Part shown: in pieces, positions 1 through 9,722 of the stretch
Layout of the letters: each line of letters begins with the position of its first letter
Numbering within the stretch: position 1 is the stretch's first letter
Source: JAXMAR01 sp046350295
GTDB taxonomy: Bacteria; Planctomycetota; Planctomycetia; Gemmatales; Gemmataceae
Reading direction: 5' to 3'
DNA: 64,000 nucleotides
Assembly: GCA_046350295.1 (NCBI GenBank)
Contig: JAXMAR010000017.1
Coordinates: forward strand, 1-64,000
The notes under the pieces: generated by a model
Seen by the model: the letters and a program-made list of their open reading frames with translations, nothing else
What the model was told of the DNA's origin: nothing
The model's database searches: none
Translations under genes and position numbers: made by a program

Positions 1-20
1 TTTTTTTGCGGCCCCTCCTC

Positions 21-26
21 TATAAT
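21..26 (+). promoter_or_regulatory. -10 element of the tRNA-Arg promoter
   Basis: A perfect TATAAT lies 13 bases before the first base of the tRNA, the right distance for a start a few bases upstream of the mature 5' end. The matching -35 box would fall at or beyond the left edge of the window, so only half of the promoter can be seen. Confidence 0.6.
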
Positions 27-39
27 GGCTTCATTCGAT

Positions 40-113
<74 letters not shown>

Positions 114-204
114 CTGTCCTTGACCACGTCGACTCGGAAGGGGGCCCAACGGCTCCCTTCTTTGCTTGCGCGGAAACCAGTCCTCCTCTGACGAAGGAGA
201 AGCC

Positions 205-1065
205 ATGAACGGGACCGCTCCACTGTTCGTCGCCGCGCTCCTCGGCGGCCTGTGCGCGGCCGGGGACGGCGGATCGGCCGAACGCGCCGGAAAGGTGGCA
301 CAACCCTTCGCGGGCAAGACGAGCAAATGGAACGGCTTCGCCCGGCATGACTTTCAAGTCGACGGCGCCGACGTCATCGTCGTGGAGCCGGCGCGGCCGC
401 TTCCGGGCCGACCGTGGGCCTGGCGTGGGGAGTTCTTCGGGGCGTTTCCCAACGCCGACATCGAGCTGGTGAAAGCCGGCTGGCATCTCGCTTACATGAG
501 CGTTCCGAATCTGTTCGGGGCTCCCAAGGCGATGGCCCGCTGGGAAAAACTCTACGCGGCGCTGGTGCATGAACACGGCTTGCATCCGAAGCCCGGCCTC
601 ATCGGTTTGAGTCGCGGCGCCCTTTACTGCATGGCGTGGGCGGCGGCGCACCCGGACAAGACGCTGGCGGTCTACCTCGACAACGGGGTTTGCGACTTCA
701 AGAGCTGGCCGGGCGGAAAGCTGAAGGGGCTCGGCGCCGGACCGGGCTCCGCGGCCGAGTGGCAGAACGTGCTCAAGGCGTTCGGATTCAAGAACGACGC
801 CGAGGCGGTCGCGCACAAGGGCAACCCCGTGGACAACCTGGCCCCCCTCGCCGAGGCGAAGCTGCCTCTGCTGCTGGTGTACGGCGACAGCGACAAGGTT
901 GTCCCACATCGCGAGAACTCGGAGATCGTCTTCGAGCGGTACAAGGCCCTCGGCGGACCTGTGGAACGCATCGTCAAGGCTGGGGGTGATCACCATCCGC
1001 ATGGCTTGACGGACCCGAGGCCCATCCTGGACTTTTTTGAAAAGGCGTGGGCGGCGCGCAGGTAG
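205..1065 (+). CDS. secreted alpha/beta hydrolase
   Basis: A predicted 286-residue serine hydrolase of the alpha/beta fold. It starts with a short hydrophobic signal (FVAALLGGLCAAG). The nucleophile elbow is GLSRG, followed by an aliphatic helix. A second strand reads LLLVYGDSDKVVPH, carrying the usual acid-strand Asp, and a catalytic-His candidate lies in GGDHHPHG near the C-terminus. All three members of the triad are therefore visible. The start at 205 is preferred over the in-frame ATG at 166 because an AAGGAGA box sits just upstream and the shorter product has the better signal peptide. The substrate is unknown; it could be an esterase or a peptidase of the prolyl oligopeptidase type. 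The gene stands alone, 92 bases after the tRNA, and converges with panB. Confidence 0.85.
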   Translation: MNGTAPLFVAALLGGLCAAGDGGSAERAGKVAQPFAGKTSKWNGFARHDFQVDGADVIVVEPARPLPGRPWAWRGEFFGAFPNADIELVKAGWHLAYMSVPNLFGAPKAMARWEKLYAALVHEHGLHPKPGLIGLSRGALYCMAWAAAHPDKTLAVYLDNGVCDFKSWPGGKLKGLGAGPGSAAEWQNVLKAFGFKNDAEAVAHKGNPVDNLAPLAEAKLPLLLVYGDSDKVVPHRENSEIVFERYKALGGPVERIVKAGGDHHPHGLTDPRPILDFFEKAWAARR

Positions 1066-1092
1066 TTGGCCTCGCCGGCGCTTCAGGATGCG

Positions 1093-1923
1093 TCAGCGAA
1101 AGCCATGCTCCGCGCCGGGAAACTCTCCCTTGCGAACCTCGTCGCAGTACTCCCGCGCCGCGTGGACGATCGCCTGTCCCAGCTCCGCATAGCGTTTCAC
1201 GAAGCGCGGCTTCAAATCCTCGAACATCCCGAGCAGGTCGGGAGTGACCAGCACCTGGCCGTCGCAGCCCGGGCCGGCGCCGATGCCGATGGTGGGGATC
1301 TTGAGCGCCTCGGTGATCCGCGCCGCGGCGTCCGAGGGAACGCATTCGAGGACGACGGAAAACGCCCCCGCGTCCTGCACGGCCCGCGCGTCCTCCAGCA
1401 GACGGGCTTCGTCACGCTGTACCCGGAAGCCGCCGAAGCGATGGACCGATTGCGGCGTGAGTCCGACGTGGCCCATCACGGGGATGTCGGCGGCGACGAT
1501 GGCTTCGATCGCACGCGCCATGCGCGCGCCGCCTTCCAGCTTCACCGCCTGCGTCTTCCCTTCCTTGACCAGCCGGCCCGCGTTCTCGAGCGCCTGCTGC
1601 GGGCTCACCTGATAGCTCATGAACGGCAGATCGGTGATGACCAGGGCGCGGCGGGCGCCGCGCGCCACCATCTTGCAGTGGTAAATCATCTGCTCCAGCG
1701 TGACGGCAAGCGAGTTCTCCTCGCCTTGCACCACCATGCCGAGCGAGTCGCCGACGAGCAAGGCGTCCACCCCGGCACGGTCCAGGAGCTGCGCCATCGT
1801 GTAGTCGTAGGCGGTCAATACGGTCAGCTTGACGCCGCGCGTCCGGGCCTGGAGGAAGTCCGGCACGGTGACCGGCTTTTCCGGATCGAGAGCGCCGTTG
1901 CGAGTTGGCGAAGAAGTTGGCAT
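1093..1923 (-). CDS. panB: 3-methyl-2-oxobutanoate hydroxymethyltransferase (PanB)
   Basis: This 276-residue protein catalyses the first committed step of pantothenate synthesis: transfer of a hydroxymethyl group from 5,10-methylene-tetrahydrofolate to 2-oxoisovalerate, giving ketopantoate. Family hallmarks are VTVPDF near the N-terminus, LTAYDYTMAQLLDRAG, VGDSLGMVVQG (Mg-binding Asp), DLPFMSYQ, and the KLEGG and GHVGLTPQS motifs, with GIGAGPGCDGQVLV towards the C-terminus. The length is normal for the decameric family and the reading frame is intact. No panC or panD is adjacent; the upstream neighbour on the same strand is the end of a sigma-54 response regulator, 71 bases away, so panB is probably transcribed by itself or by read-through. 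Confidence 0.96.
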   Translation of the reverse strand: MPTSSPTRNGALDPEKPVTVPDFLQARTRGVKLTVLTAYDYTMAQLLDRAGVDALLVGDSLGMVVQGEENSLAVTLEQMIYHCKMVARGARRALVITDLPFMSYQVSPQQALENAGRLVKEGKTQAVKLEGGARMARAIEAIVAADIPVMGHVGLTPQSVHRFGGFRVQRDEARLLEDARAVQDAGAFSVVLECVPSDAAARITEALKIPTIGIGAGPGCDGQVLVTPDLLGMFEDLKPRFVKRYAELGQAIVHAAREYCDEVRKGEFPGAEHGFR

Positions 1924-1994
1924 GCGTGCTCCGTTATGGAATTCGCCTCTCGTGGAATCTCCTCCGGGGGCAAACGCCGCCCGGCTCGCCCCTG

Positions 1995-3360
1995 TCAGCT
2001 TACTTCCTGCTGGGTCTCAACGCCTAGATCGGCGATGCGGCGATACAAGGACGACAGACCCACTCTCAGCCGCCGCGCCGCTTCTTTCTTGTCCGGGAAG
2101 CGGCGCAGCATGCGCTCGATGTGTAGCCGCTCGAAGCGCCGCACTGCCTCGTTCAGATCGTCGACCAAGGAAGGCTCGTTCTCCTCGGGCGCCAGGTCCG
2201 GCGGCAGATCGGCGGGAGTGACGAGCGGACCTTCTCCCAGGATCACCGCCCGCTGCAGGGCGTTCTCCAGCTCGCGCACGTTGCCTTTCCACGGGCAGGC
2301 CAGCAGGATGCGCATCGCCTCGAAGCTCACCCCGGCCATCGGCTTGCCCAGCTCGCGCGCGTGCTTGCGGAGCAGATGATCGACAAGGTCCGGTATGTCT
2401 TCACGCCGCTCGCGCAGCGGCGGCAATGCGATGGTCACGATGTTCAGCCGATAGAACAGGTCGGGCCGAAAGCGGCCTGCCTGCGTCTCGGCGCTGAGAT
2501 CCTTGTTGGTCGCCGCCAGGATGCGGCACGACGCCGTGACCGGCTCGTTGGCCCCCACCGGCATCACTTCCTTTTGCTCAAGCGTTCGCAGCAGCTTCGC
2601 CTGGATGGAGTGCGCCAGCTCGCCGATCTCGTCGAGGAACACCGTGCCCGTCCCGGCGTGCAGGAAAACCCCCGCTTGATCCCGATCCGCCCCGGTGAAA
2701 GCGCCGCGGCGATGACCGAAGAGCTGGTTCTCCAAAAGATCGCTCGGGATCGCGGCGCAGTTGACCGCGAGGAAGCGGCCATCCGGGTTGCTGTGCCGGT
2801 GGATGGCGCGGGCGACGAGCTCCTTGCCCGTGCCGCTCTCGCCCGTGATGAGCACGGTGGAGCGCGTCGGCGCCACCTTGCCCGCGACGGCCAGCGCCCG
2901 CTGCAGCGCGGGGCTGGAGCCGATGAGCGTCGCGTCGTGCTCCCGGCTCAGCTCGCGGCGCAGCCATTGGTTGTCGAGGCGAAGATCCCGGTAGTCGAGC
3001 AGGCGGCGGATCTTGGCCAGCACCTCGTCCAAGCGAACCGGCTTGATGAGGTAGTCGTGGGCGCCGCGCTGGAAAGGCGGCGACGGCGCCATCGACCGCG
3101 CCCAAAGGCGGTAATGAGGAGGACGAGCGTCTCGGGGCTGATCTTGAGCAGGCGGTCGAGCAACTCGATGCCGTCGATGCCGGGAAGATTGACGTCGCAC
3201 AGGGCGACATCGAAGCGCGCGTGGCGGCGACCTGCGCGACGCCGTCCTCACCGGAGCCGCAGACGGTGACGCGGAAGCCCTCGCCGCCGAGGAACTCGGC
3301 GAGGTTGTCACCGAATCGGCGGCCGTCGTCGACGACGAGGATGTGGACGGCGGACATCAT
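1995..3360 (-). pseudogene. sigma-54-dependent response regulator (NtrC type), two frameshifts
   Basis: A three-domain NtrC-family activator spread over three frames. The receiver starts HILVVDDGRRFGDNLAEFL, shifts near 3222, continues as RFDVALCDVNLPGIDGIELL (phospho-acceptor Asp present), and shifts again near 3100 before FQRGAHDYLIKPVRLDEVL. The AAA+ domain has Walker A GESGTGKE and the sigma-54 contact motif GAFTGA. A Fis-type helix-turn-helix ends the protein (EKKEAARRLRVGLSSLYRRI). Because each shift restores a perfectly conserved motif, sequencing error is more likely than decay. It lies 121 bases after a histidine kinase gene on the same strand and is probably its partner. It should activate sigma-54 promoters; no target site was identified. 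Confidence 0.85.
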
Positions 3361-3481
3361 GGATCACGGGTGTGGAACAGGCATCCCAGTTCAACGCTTG
3401 GCCAGCTCTTGTCTCAGGATGTTCCCTGCGGCGCCGTTTCATGGAGCGGCCCTCATGGCGCCGCCCGCGCTCGCCTCCGGC

Positions 3482-4785
3482 TCACGGCAAGACGGCGTCC
3501 GCACGTTTTCGATTCCCGGCCAGGCGGACACGGAACGTCGTACTGCGCCGGGCGTCGACTCAAGCGCGATGCTGCCGCCGTGCTCGCCGACGGTATTTCC
3601 GGGTAACGACAAGCCCCAACCCAGCGCCGTGCGGCTTCGTGGTGAAATAGGGCTGGAACAATCGTGCCGCGTCCTCGGCCGCGATCCCGGCGCCGTCGTC
3701 GCATACGGCGATGATCACGCCGCCTTCGCTCGCCCGTCCCTCGATGCGGATCAAGCCCCCCTTCTCCGTCGCGTCGATGGCGTTGAGGACCAGGTTGAGC
3801 ATCGCCTGCACCAGCTGGTCGCGCACGCCGAGGACGGGGGGAAGGTCGGCCGGCATGTCGCTTTCGATGCGGCGGCCCTTGATCCGCTTGTAATACTTCG
3901 CGATGTTCAGCGCTTCCGCGACCACGTCCCCCAGCGCGACGCGCTGCCGGATGGCGCTTGCCGGCCGGCTGAACTGGATCAGCTCGCGCAGCGTCGTCTG
4001 GATGCGCAGCAACTGGCCGCTGACATGGCTGAGCTTCTCGCGCGTGTACTCGTCCTGGTCGCGGCGTTCCAGCATCTGCACCATCGAGCTGATCGACGTG
4101 AGCGGGTTGCCGACTTCGTGGGCGATCCCCGCCGCCAAGAGCCCGAAGGCCGCCATCTTTCCTGGTGCGGCACGTGCGCTGCGCGCTCTCAAGGCGCGTG
4201 TCCGCTCGGCGATGCCGTGCTCGAGCCGGCTGCGATGCGTCTCCAGCTCCTCGTTCAGCCGCCCGAGGTAATCGCCGACGCGGCTTGAGCAGGAGCGCGG
4301 AGCAGGCCCAGGTCACCCAGCCAAGCAGGACGAGGAGCAGCAACAGCGAGGAAGTTGCCGTCGCTCAGGGGCAAGGCGACGTAGGCATGACGAAGCCGGC
4401 GCTTGTGCAGCGCTGGAATCCAGGTTGGTCACCCGCGTCAGGCCAGCGTAGCGCTCGCGAACGAGGGAAAGGACGTAATAGTAGCGAAACGGACTGTCGA
4501 GCCCCGTGTGGTAGTAGCACAGAAGGCCGATGAACAGGGACTCCAGCCCCGCGATGACCAGGGAAACGATCCAGGAAAATGCGGCCGCGCCGAACTGTAC
4601 GCCGTATCAACCCCCGCATAGACGACACCGAGCGCGAGGATGGCGCTCAAGATGTCGCGGTGCTCCTCGGCGCCGAAGCTGACGATCAGGTAGCCGAACA
4701 GGATGCCGAACCAGCGAATCTTGACCGCGATCGCCTCGGCGGCCAATTCCCAGCGCGACGGCAACGACGTGGGGGAGAGGGACAT
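3482..4785 (-). pseudogene. membrane sensor histidine kinase, frameshifted
   Basis: The product would be a two-component sensor of about 430 residues, in at least four frame segments. From the ATG at 4785, hydrophobic helices (IRWFGILFGYLIVSFG, ILSAILALGVVYAGVD) form the membrane part. The intact kinase core lies at 3560-4192: H box GIAHEVGNPLTSI (phospho-His), N box LNLVLNAIDAT, G1 DDGAGI, F box and G2 GAGLGL. After another shift near 3590, the frame ends as ALESTPGA then TTFRVRLAGNRKR, with a stop at 3482. No separate input domain is visible beyond the membrane helices. The kinase precedes the NtrC-type regulator and probably phosphorylates its receiver Asp. Confidence 0.82.
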
Positions 4786-5024
4786 GCCGCCATTATAGCG
4801 GCCGCGCTCGCCCCTCGCGCAGCCCCTTGTGCGCCCACGCTGTCGGAAAAACAGAGTGCCGGCGCCTCGCGGCTCCCGCAAGTGCGCACCCCGCCCGCCC
4901 GCGCCCCCTCAAGACGCGTCTCACCCCTCTTCAAATCAGGCGCCGTCAAAGTCGCGCAAAGCCGCGCGAGCCGCCCTTCAGCCCCGCGCTCGCCCAACCG
5001 AGACCGCGAGGCGCCAGGGGCCGT

Positions 5025-5717
5025 TCACCGTTTACCCGCTTTGCCTTGCGCCCCTTCTTCCCCTTCTCCGCCGGGCGCCGCGGCGCCGCTCAGCACCGTC
5101 CGCAGCTTCTCCGGCGACGAGAACACGTCCATGGAACCCGTCCGCAGCACCTCGCTCATCAGCGCCGCCTTCCCCGCCGACGCCGCCGGGTCCGAGAGCG
5201 TCCGCACGATGTCGAGCGCGAGAACCCGGCTCCGGCGACTTCATGATCGGCCTCATCTCCTCCTCCATCCGCTGCTCCTGGCGATACCAGCCCACTCGTC
5301 CATGTTCACCCGATCCAGTTCGACCCCCTTCGGCAACACGTACGTGAACAACACGCGTGCCGCCGCCACATTCCCTTCCAGCGCGAGCTGCACGAGCTTC
5401 TTCCCGATCGCCACGATGTCTTCTTCGCTCACCGCCTCCAAGAGCATCCGCTTGAGCCGCGCACCCGCCGATTATAAGGATTCCCCGTCCGCAAGCCCGC
5501 GCGAGAGTCAAGCCGCAGGCGAGTCTTCGAGCCTGCGGGATGTTCTCCGCCCCTCCGCACGCGCCTCCCCTTCGCCCCCTGCCTCACCCGCCGCTTGCGG
5601 TTTCGCGCCCGCCGCGTTTTGCAGAGCCGCATCGGCCGACGGTTTCTCCGCATGCAGCACGCCATTCCCATTCCCGTTCGCCAGCAACGCATCCAGAGAA
5701 AAACGTGACAGGTCCAT
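5025..5717 (-). pseudogene. hypothetical protein, frameshifted, planctomycete-type
   Basis: Three frames join into one plausible product of about 230 residues. It starts MDLSRFSLDALLANGNGNG at 5717 and runs through an Ala/Gly/Glu-rich linker. A helical block follows (VSEEDIVAIGKKLVQLALEG, then VAAARVLFTYVLPKGVELD). After shifts near 5260 and 5210 it continues MRPIMKSPEPGSRA and TLSDPAASAGKAAL, with a Gly/Glu/Lys-rich tail. The helical block resembles small planctomycete proteins that describe 'multiplication of a lineage of helices' next to mobile or regulatory genes, but no domain can be named with confidence. No signal peptide or membrane segment. The function is unknown. Confidence 0.5.
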
Positions 5718-5900
5718 GACACACTCCAATCGAAGCGCGCAGAAGTGAAGTCGCCGCCAGGGCCGCGCGCAGCCCAGGCGCTCGAGGAGGAATCAACCTA
5801 TCTGGAAGCCCAAAACAGCCGCCGCTGAATTGAGTAGCTACGTTGCAAATGGGCTGCGCGAGCGGGCTCCGGACAGGGGATGATGGTTTCGCGCTTGCGT

Positions 5901-7142
5901 TCACGCCAGGTCGGCTCGGCTCGCCGGACCTGCTGCCGGATCGCGGCACCAGTACCTTGTCGCGCACAGCGGCTCGCGGAAGCCGGCGATGTCCTTGTAG
6001 CGGTTGGCGGGATTGCGGCACGAGCACTTGTGGATGGCGGCGACCAGGGCGTCGGGCAACTCAGGCCGGCGGCGCCGGATATCGGCACGGGCTGCGTTTG
6101 CAGGAGCAGCGAGTATTGCGGAGTGGGCTTCGGTCGGAAAATCGTAGACCGGATGGCCCGTCAGCAGGAAATAGGCGTGGCGGCGGCGGCGTACTGGTCA
6201 GGCCTTTGCGGCACCTCGACGGGTGGTGATCAACCGGCGGCGGCGACGCTGGCGGTGAAATCGTCGCCGTGATGCTCGAAGCCGCTGAGCTGGGAATTAT
6301 GATAGATGCAGGCCAGACCGAAGTCGGCGAAACCCGCGTCATCTCCTGGCCTTCTCTCCTTCGATGATGATGTTCGACGGCTTCAGGTCGCGATGGACCA
6401 TGCCCTGCCCGTGAGCGTATGCGAGGGCGCTGAGCGCCTGATCGAGAACGCGCAGCGCGCGTCTCTCGCCGAACGGACCTTGACCGGTCAACAGCTTGGC
6501 GGCGTCCAGCCCGCGCTCCTGCTCGAAGACGAAGAAGAGGATGCCGTCCGCGTCCCCTCCTTCCACAAAGCGGACGATGCCCGGGTGCTCGAGCGTGCGC
6601 AGCGATTGCGCCTCGTAGAGGAAGGCGTCGACCTGGGCGCGGTTGCCGCTCATCGCCGGAACGAGAAGCCGGAGCGTGACCGGCAGGCCGTCGGCCATGC
6701 GCGTCGCTTCGTAGACGCTGCCGAGGCTGTCCTCGCGCCGCTTGCCCAGCAGATTGTAGCCGGGAATACGGTCCGGCGCGACGCTCATCTCGCCGCTCGG
6801 CGCGGGGGCGGGCACGATGGTGGCGGCCGTGTCGGTCGCTTCGGCTTCGAGCGTGACGCGAAACAGGCTGTGCCCGGCCCGCACCTGGTCTCCGTCCTTC
6901 AAGTCGACGGACAGGACGCGCTGGCTATTGACGAAGGTGCCGTTGTGGCTGCCCATGTCGACGAGTCGGCACTGGGGGGGGTTGATCTCCACCATGAAGT
7001 GAATGCGCGAGACGTACTTGTCCTTGAGCGGCAACTGGAAGTGGGCGTGGCGGGAGCGGCCGACCAGAAAGGTATCGTGCCGGGCGAAGCTGAAGTCCTG
7101 GCCCTGGTGCGGACCGTCGATGACCTGCAGATGGATGCGCAT
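5901..7142 (-). pseudogene. FHA-domain serine/threonine kinase, frameshifted
   Basis: The N-terminal third is an FHA phosphothreonine-binding domain with the signature VGRS, VSRIHF, and GSHNGTFVN. It is followed by an eukaryotic-type kinase domain. The intact part (6339-7142) ends after the catalytic loop VHRDLKPSNIII. The next frame supplies FADFGLACIYHNSQLSG (the DFG site), and further frames give TGHPVYDFPTEAH and the C-lobe end IHKCSCRNPANRYKDIAGF, with a stop at 5901. The glycine loop is weak (LGKRREDSLGSVYEA) and the usual VAIK lysine strand reads LPVTLRLLV, so ATP binding may be unusual even in the undamaged gene. Cytoplasmic; no membrane helix seen. Confidence 0.8.
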
Positions 7143-7255
7143 GTCTAACGCGAGCGGCGCCGGATCCGTTGGGTGACGCCCGGCTGAAAAAACATCGAAG
7201 CCGTCAAGAGAGGGTCGAGGGAACCTTGATCCCCGGAGCGATCCAGCAAAAGAAA

Positions 7256-7633
7256 TCAGTCGCCGTAACGAGCGACGCGCACGGCGAGTCGGTGCGCCAC
7301 TTTACGGTACGGCAACCCATAACACGAGGCGATGTCCAGCGCGGCCTCTTTGAGCGCCCGGTGCTCGACCACTTCGAGGGGCACCCCTTCCTCCTCGGCC
7401 TCGGCGCGCATGCCGGGCAGGCTGAGCACGAGGACGGCGGCATGGATGGCGACCGCGGCCTTGGCGGCGGAAACGCCGCGCCGCGACAGCCAGCGGTGGT
7501 GCCGCCGCAGGATGGCCTCGAAGTTCTCGGTGAACTGCGATTCGTCGAGCTTGCCGGATTGGAAACGTTCGAGCTGATGATAGAGAGGCCGGGCGAGCCG
7601 GGGCAGGACGACTTCCATCAGAGGCTTGTTCAT
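7256..7633 (-). CDS. small hypothetical protein
   Basis: A 125-residue soluble protein with no signal peptide. It is mostly helical and charged (PRLARPLYHQLERFQSGKL, then ENFEAILRRHHRWLSRRG), with an Ala/Val-rich helix in the middle (AAKAAVAIHAAVLVLSLPG) and a basic end. I do not recognise the family. It is encoded 113 bases upstream of the FHA-kinase gene on the same strand and could belong to the same transcript, although that gap is long. Codon use looks like that of its neighbours, and the frame is intact, so it is probably a real gene. Confidence 0.6.
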   Translation of the reverse strand: MNKPLMEVVLPRLARPLYHQLERFQSGKLDESQFTENFEAILRRHHRWLSRRGVSAAKAAVAIHAAVLVLSLPGMRAEAEEEGVPLEVVEHRALKEAALDIASCYGLPYRKVAHRLAVRVARYGD

Positions 7634-8002
7634 GACGGCAACCTTCCAGGGGCATCGCCGGGTAGACCCGGGGCCAAGATTTCCGGCCGCGAGCTGAAGC
7701 CCGCCGCTATTCTCCCTTGGTCAAAAACCGCAAGCCGCTGGTCGAATCCCCACTTGATTGTATTCTTCGGCGTGCGCCTGGGCAAACAATTGTGACGGCT
7801 GTCAAGAAAAATCCTTGTCAATCGGGGCAGTCTGTAGCGTTCTCTTTTTCCGCCGGATGGGCCGTCGTCCTTTGCCCGTTTTTTCCGCTCCACTCAGCCC
7901 CTTGCGGCGCACACCCGCCCGGCCGATAATCGCCTGTACGCTCTTGAACATTCGGTATTCCCAAGCTCGTGCCGTTACCCTTTTTTGCGAGGACACTTGC
8001 TC
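7634..8002. other. intergenic region with divergent start sites
   Basis: A 369-base gap between two divergent genes, clearly richer in A+T than the rest of the window in its middle part (about 7710-7870). No ORF with coding character, RNA gene or repeat was recognised. A candidate promoter for the rightward gene is listed separately at 7902-7930. Confidence 0.5.
7902..7930 (+). promoter_or_regulatory. candidate sigma-70 promoter for the FG-GAP gene
   Basis: TTGCGG and GATAAT are separated by 17 bases, giving a reasonable but imperfect housekeeping promoter. The predicted start near 7937 would leave a leader of about 65 bases before the ATG at 8003. This is a match by eye only. Confidence 0.3.
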
Positions 8003-9625
8003 ATGCGGCGCCTTTCCAATCTCTCCTTCGTCGTGGCGGCCTGGATAAGCTTCGCGGCTGCGCCTGCGCCCGCCCACGCGCAAAAGACAACCCCGGTTCC
8101 CGCGTCGCACATCAAGTGGAAGAAGATCGTCGTCGACAAGACCTTCCGCTCCGAAGGCGTCGCCGTCGCCGACTTCAACAAGGACGGCAAGCTGGATATC
8201 TTCGTCGGCGATTGCTGGTACGAAGCCCCCGACTGGAAGCGCCACATCGTCCGCGTCGACAAGGCCTGGAACCCCGCCGGCTACTCCGAGTCCTTCGCCT
8301 GCTTCGTCGATGACTTCAACGGCGACGGTTATCCCGACGTCATCGTCATCCCCTTCCCCGGCAAGGAGTGCTTCTGGTATGAGAATCCGGGCAAGGCGGG
8401 AGGAAATGGAAGGAGCACCTCCTCACCGGCAGCGCTTCTGCAACGGGAACCCCCATCTTCGTCGACCTCTTCAAGACGGGCAAAAGTCCTCGTCATGGGC
8501 TGGCAACCCCCCGGCAAAGGCAACATGGGCGAAATGTGCTATTTCCTCCCCGGCAAGGACCCGACCCAGCCGTGGGAAAAGCATTCCATCAGCGGCCCCA
8601 GCGCCCCCGGCAAAGAGGTCCCCGGCACGCAGCGCTTCTCCCACGGCCTCGGGCACGGCGACGTCAACGGCGACGGCCGCGTCGACATCCTCTGCACCGG
8701 CGGCTGGTGGGAGCAGCCGGAAAAGTTGAGCGAGAAACCCTGGACCTTCCATCCTGCCAACCTCGGCCCCGCCTGTGCCGACATGTACGCCGTCGATGTC
8801 AACGGCGACGGCAAGGCCGACGTGATCAGCTCCTCCGCGCACGGTTACGGCTTCTGGTGGTATCAGCAGAAGGCGGGCAAGGGGGGCATCGGCTTCACGC
8901 AGAACAACCTCTTCTTGACGCCGCCCGACCATGCCAAGGAGAGCCTGAAGAAGCGGATGTTGAACCCGCAAGAAGTGGAGATCTTCGAGGCCCTGCGCAA
9001 GGCGCGCGACGACGAGCGCCGGGCGCAGCTCTCCTTGAGTGATGAGTACTGCATCCAGGCGATCGAGGCGGAGGGGGGCAAGGCGAAGCCGTCCAAGGGC
9101 GCCATCGTTGTCCGCGTCCCCCTCGCCGGCAAGAAGCCGCAAGACATCGCCAAGGAAATCCTCGAGGCGGCCAAGAAGAGCGGCGCCATCAAGCCCGGCT
9201 ACGAAATCGGCTTCACCCGCGGCGGCGACAAGGGGAACACGCTGATCGCCGTCATCGGCCCCGGCCGCTTCTCGCTCCCCTCCGAGACCCACGCTCTCGT
9301 CCAGGCCGACATCAACGGCGACGGCCTCACCGACCTCGTCACCGGCCGCCGCTGGTGGGCCCACGGCGGCATGGGCGACCCCGGCGCCCAGGACCCGCCC
9401 TACGTCTACTGGTTCGAGGCCAAGAAGGGCAAGGACGGCAAGATCAGCTACATCCCGCACGAGATCGACGACGACTGCGGCATCGGCACCATGTTCGTCG
9501 TCATCGACATCAACGGCGACGGCCTCCTGGACGTCGTCATCTCGAACAAGCGCGGCGTCCACATCCTCCTTCAGGAGCGTGAAAACCCGGCGGTACGCTC
9601 GCCGGCGCCGGGCAGCAAGGATTGA
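8003..9625 (+). CDS. secreted FG-GAP/VCBS repeat protein
   Basis: A 540-residue exported protein. A cleavable signal peptide (LSFVVAAWISFAAAPAPAHA) precedes several FG-GAP/VCBS blades, each with a calcium-loop-like motif: ADFNKDGKLDIFVGD, DDFNGDGYPDVIVIP, GDVNGDGRVDILCTGG, VDVNGDGKADVISS, ADINGDGLTDLVTG and IDINGDGLLDVVISN. Such proteins form beta-propellers outside the cytoplasm and are abundant in planctomycetes; the ligand is unknown. The start at 8003 is chosen because GAGGA lies 8 bases upstream and it gives a normal signal peptide. A stretch at about 8403-8490 is out of frame: the sense sequence is KEHLLTG...PIFVDLFKTGK in another frame, so two compensating indels flank it. A stretch of about 130 residues between blades has no repeat. 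Confidence 0.88.
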   Translation: MRRLSNLSFVVAAWISFAAAPAPAHAQKTTPVPASHIKWKKIVVDKTFRSEGVAVADFNKDGKLDIFVGDCWYEAPDWKRHIVRVDKAWNPAGYSESFACFVDDFNGDGYPDVIVIPFPGKECFWYENPGKAGGNGRSTSSPAALLQREPPSSSTSSRRAKVLVMGWQPPGKGNMGEMCYFLPGKDPTQPWEKHSISGPSAPGKEVPGTQRFSHGLGHGDVNGDGRVDILCTGGWWEQPEKLSEKPWTFHPANLGPACADMYAVDVNGDGKADVISSSAHGYGFWWYQQKAGKGGIGFTQNNLFLTPPDHAKESLKKRMLNPQEVEIFEALRKARDDERRAQLSLSDEYCIQAIEAEGGKAKPSKGAIVVRVPLAGKKPQDIAKEILEAAKKSGAIKPGYEIGFTRGGDKGNTLIAVIGPGRFSLPSETHALVQADINGDGLTDLVTGRRWWAHGGMGDPGAQDPPYVYWFEAKKGKDGKISYIPHEIDDDCGIGTMFVVIDINGDGLLDVVISNKRGVHILLQERENPAVRSPAPGSKD

Positions 9626-9637
9626 CGACACGCCTCC

Positions 9638-9670
9638 GTTTAGCCCCGGTTCGCAGAACCGGGGCGGACG
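9638..9670. repeat. GTTTAGCC palindromic repeat (REP-like), copy 1
   Basis: A hairpin with arms CCCCGGTTC/GAACCGGGG and loop GCA, preceded by GTTTAG and followed by CGGACG. The same frame of outer bases around a different stem recurs at 22360-22396 and inside the giant gene at 45420-45459 and 46626-46665. Located just after the FG-GAP gene, it could also help end transcription. Confidence 0.6.
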
Positions 9671-9722
9671 GACTCTTTGACAGCACGGTAGAATGCACGC
9701 GGTGAAGTAGAGGAGAAAAGCC

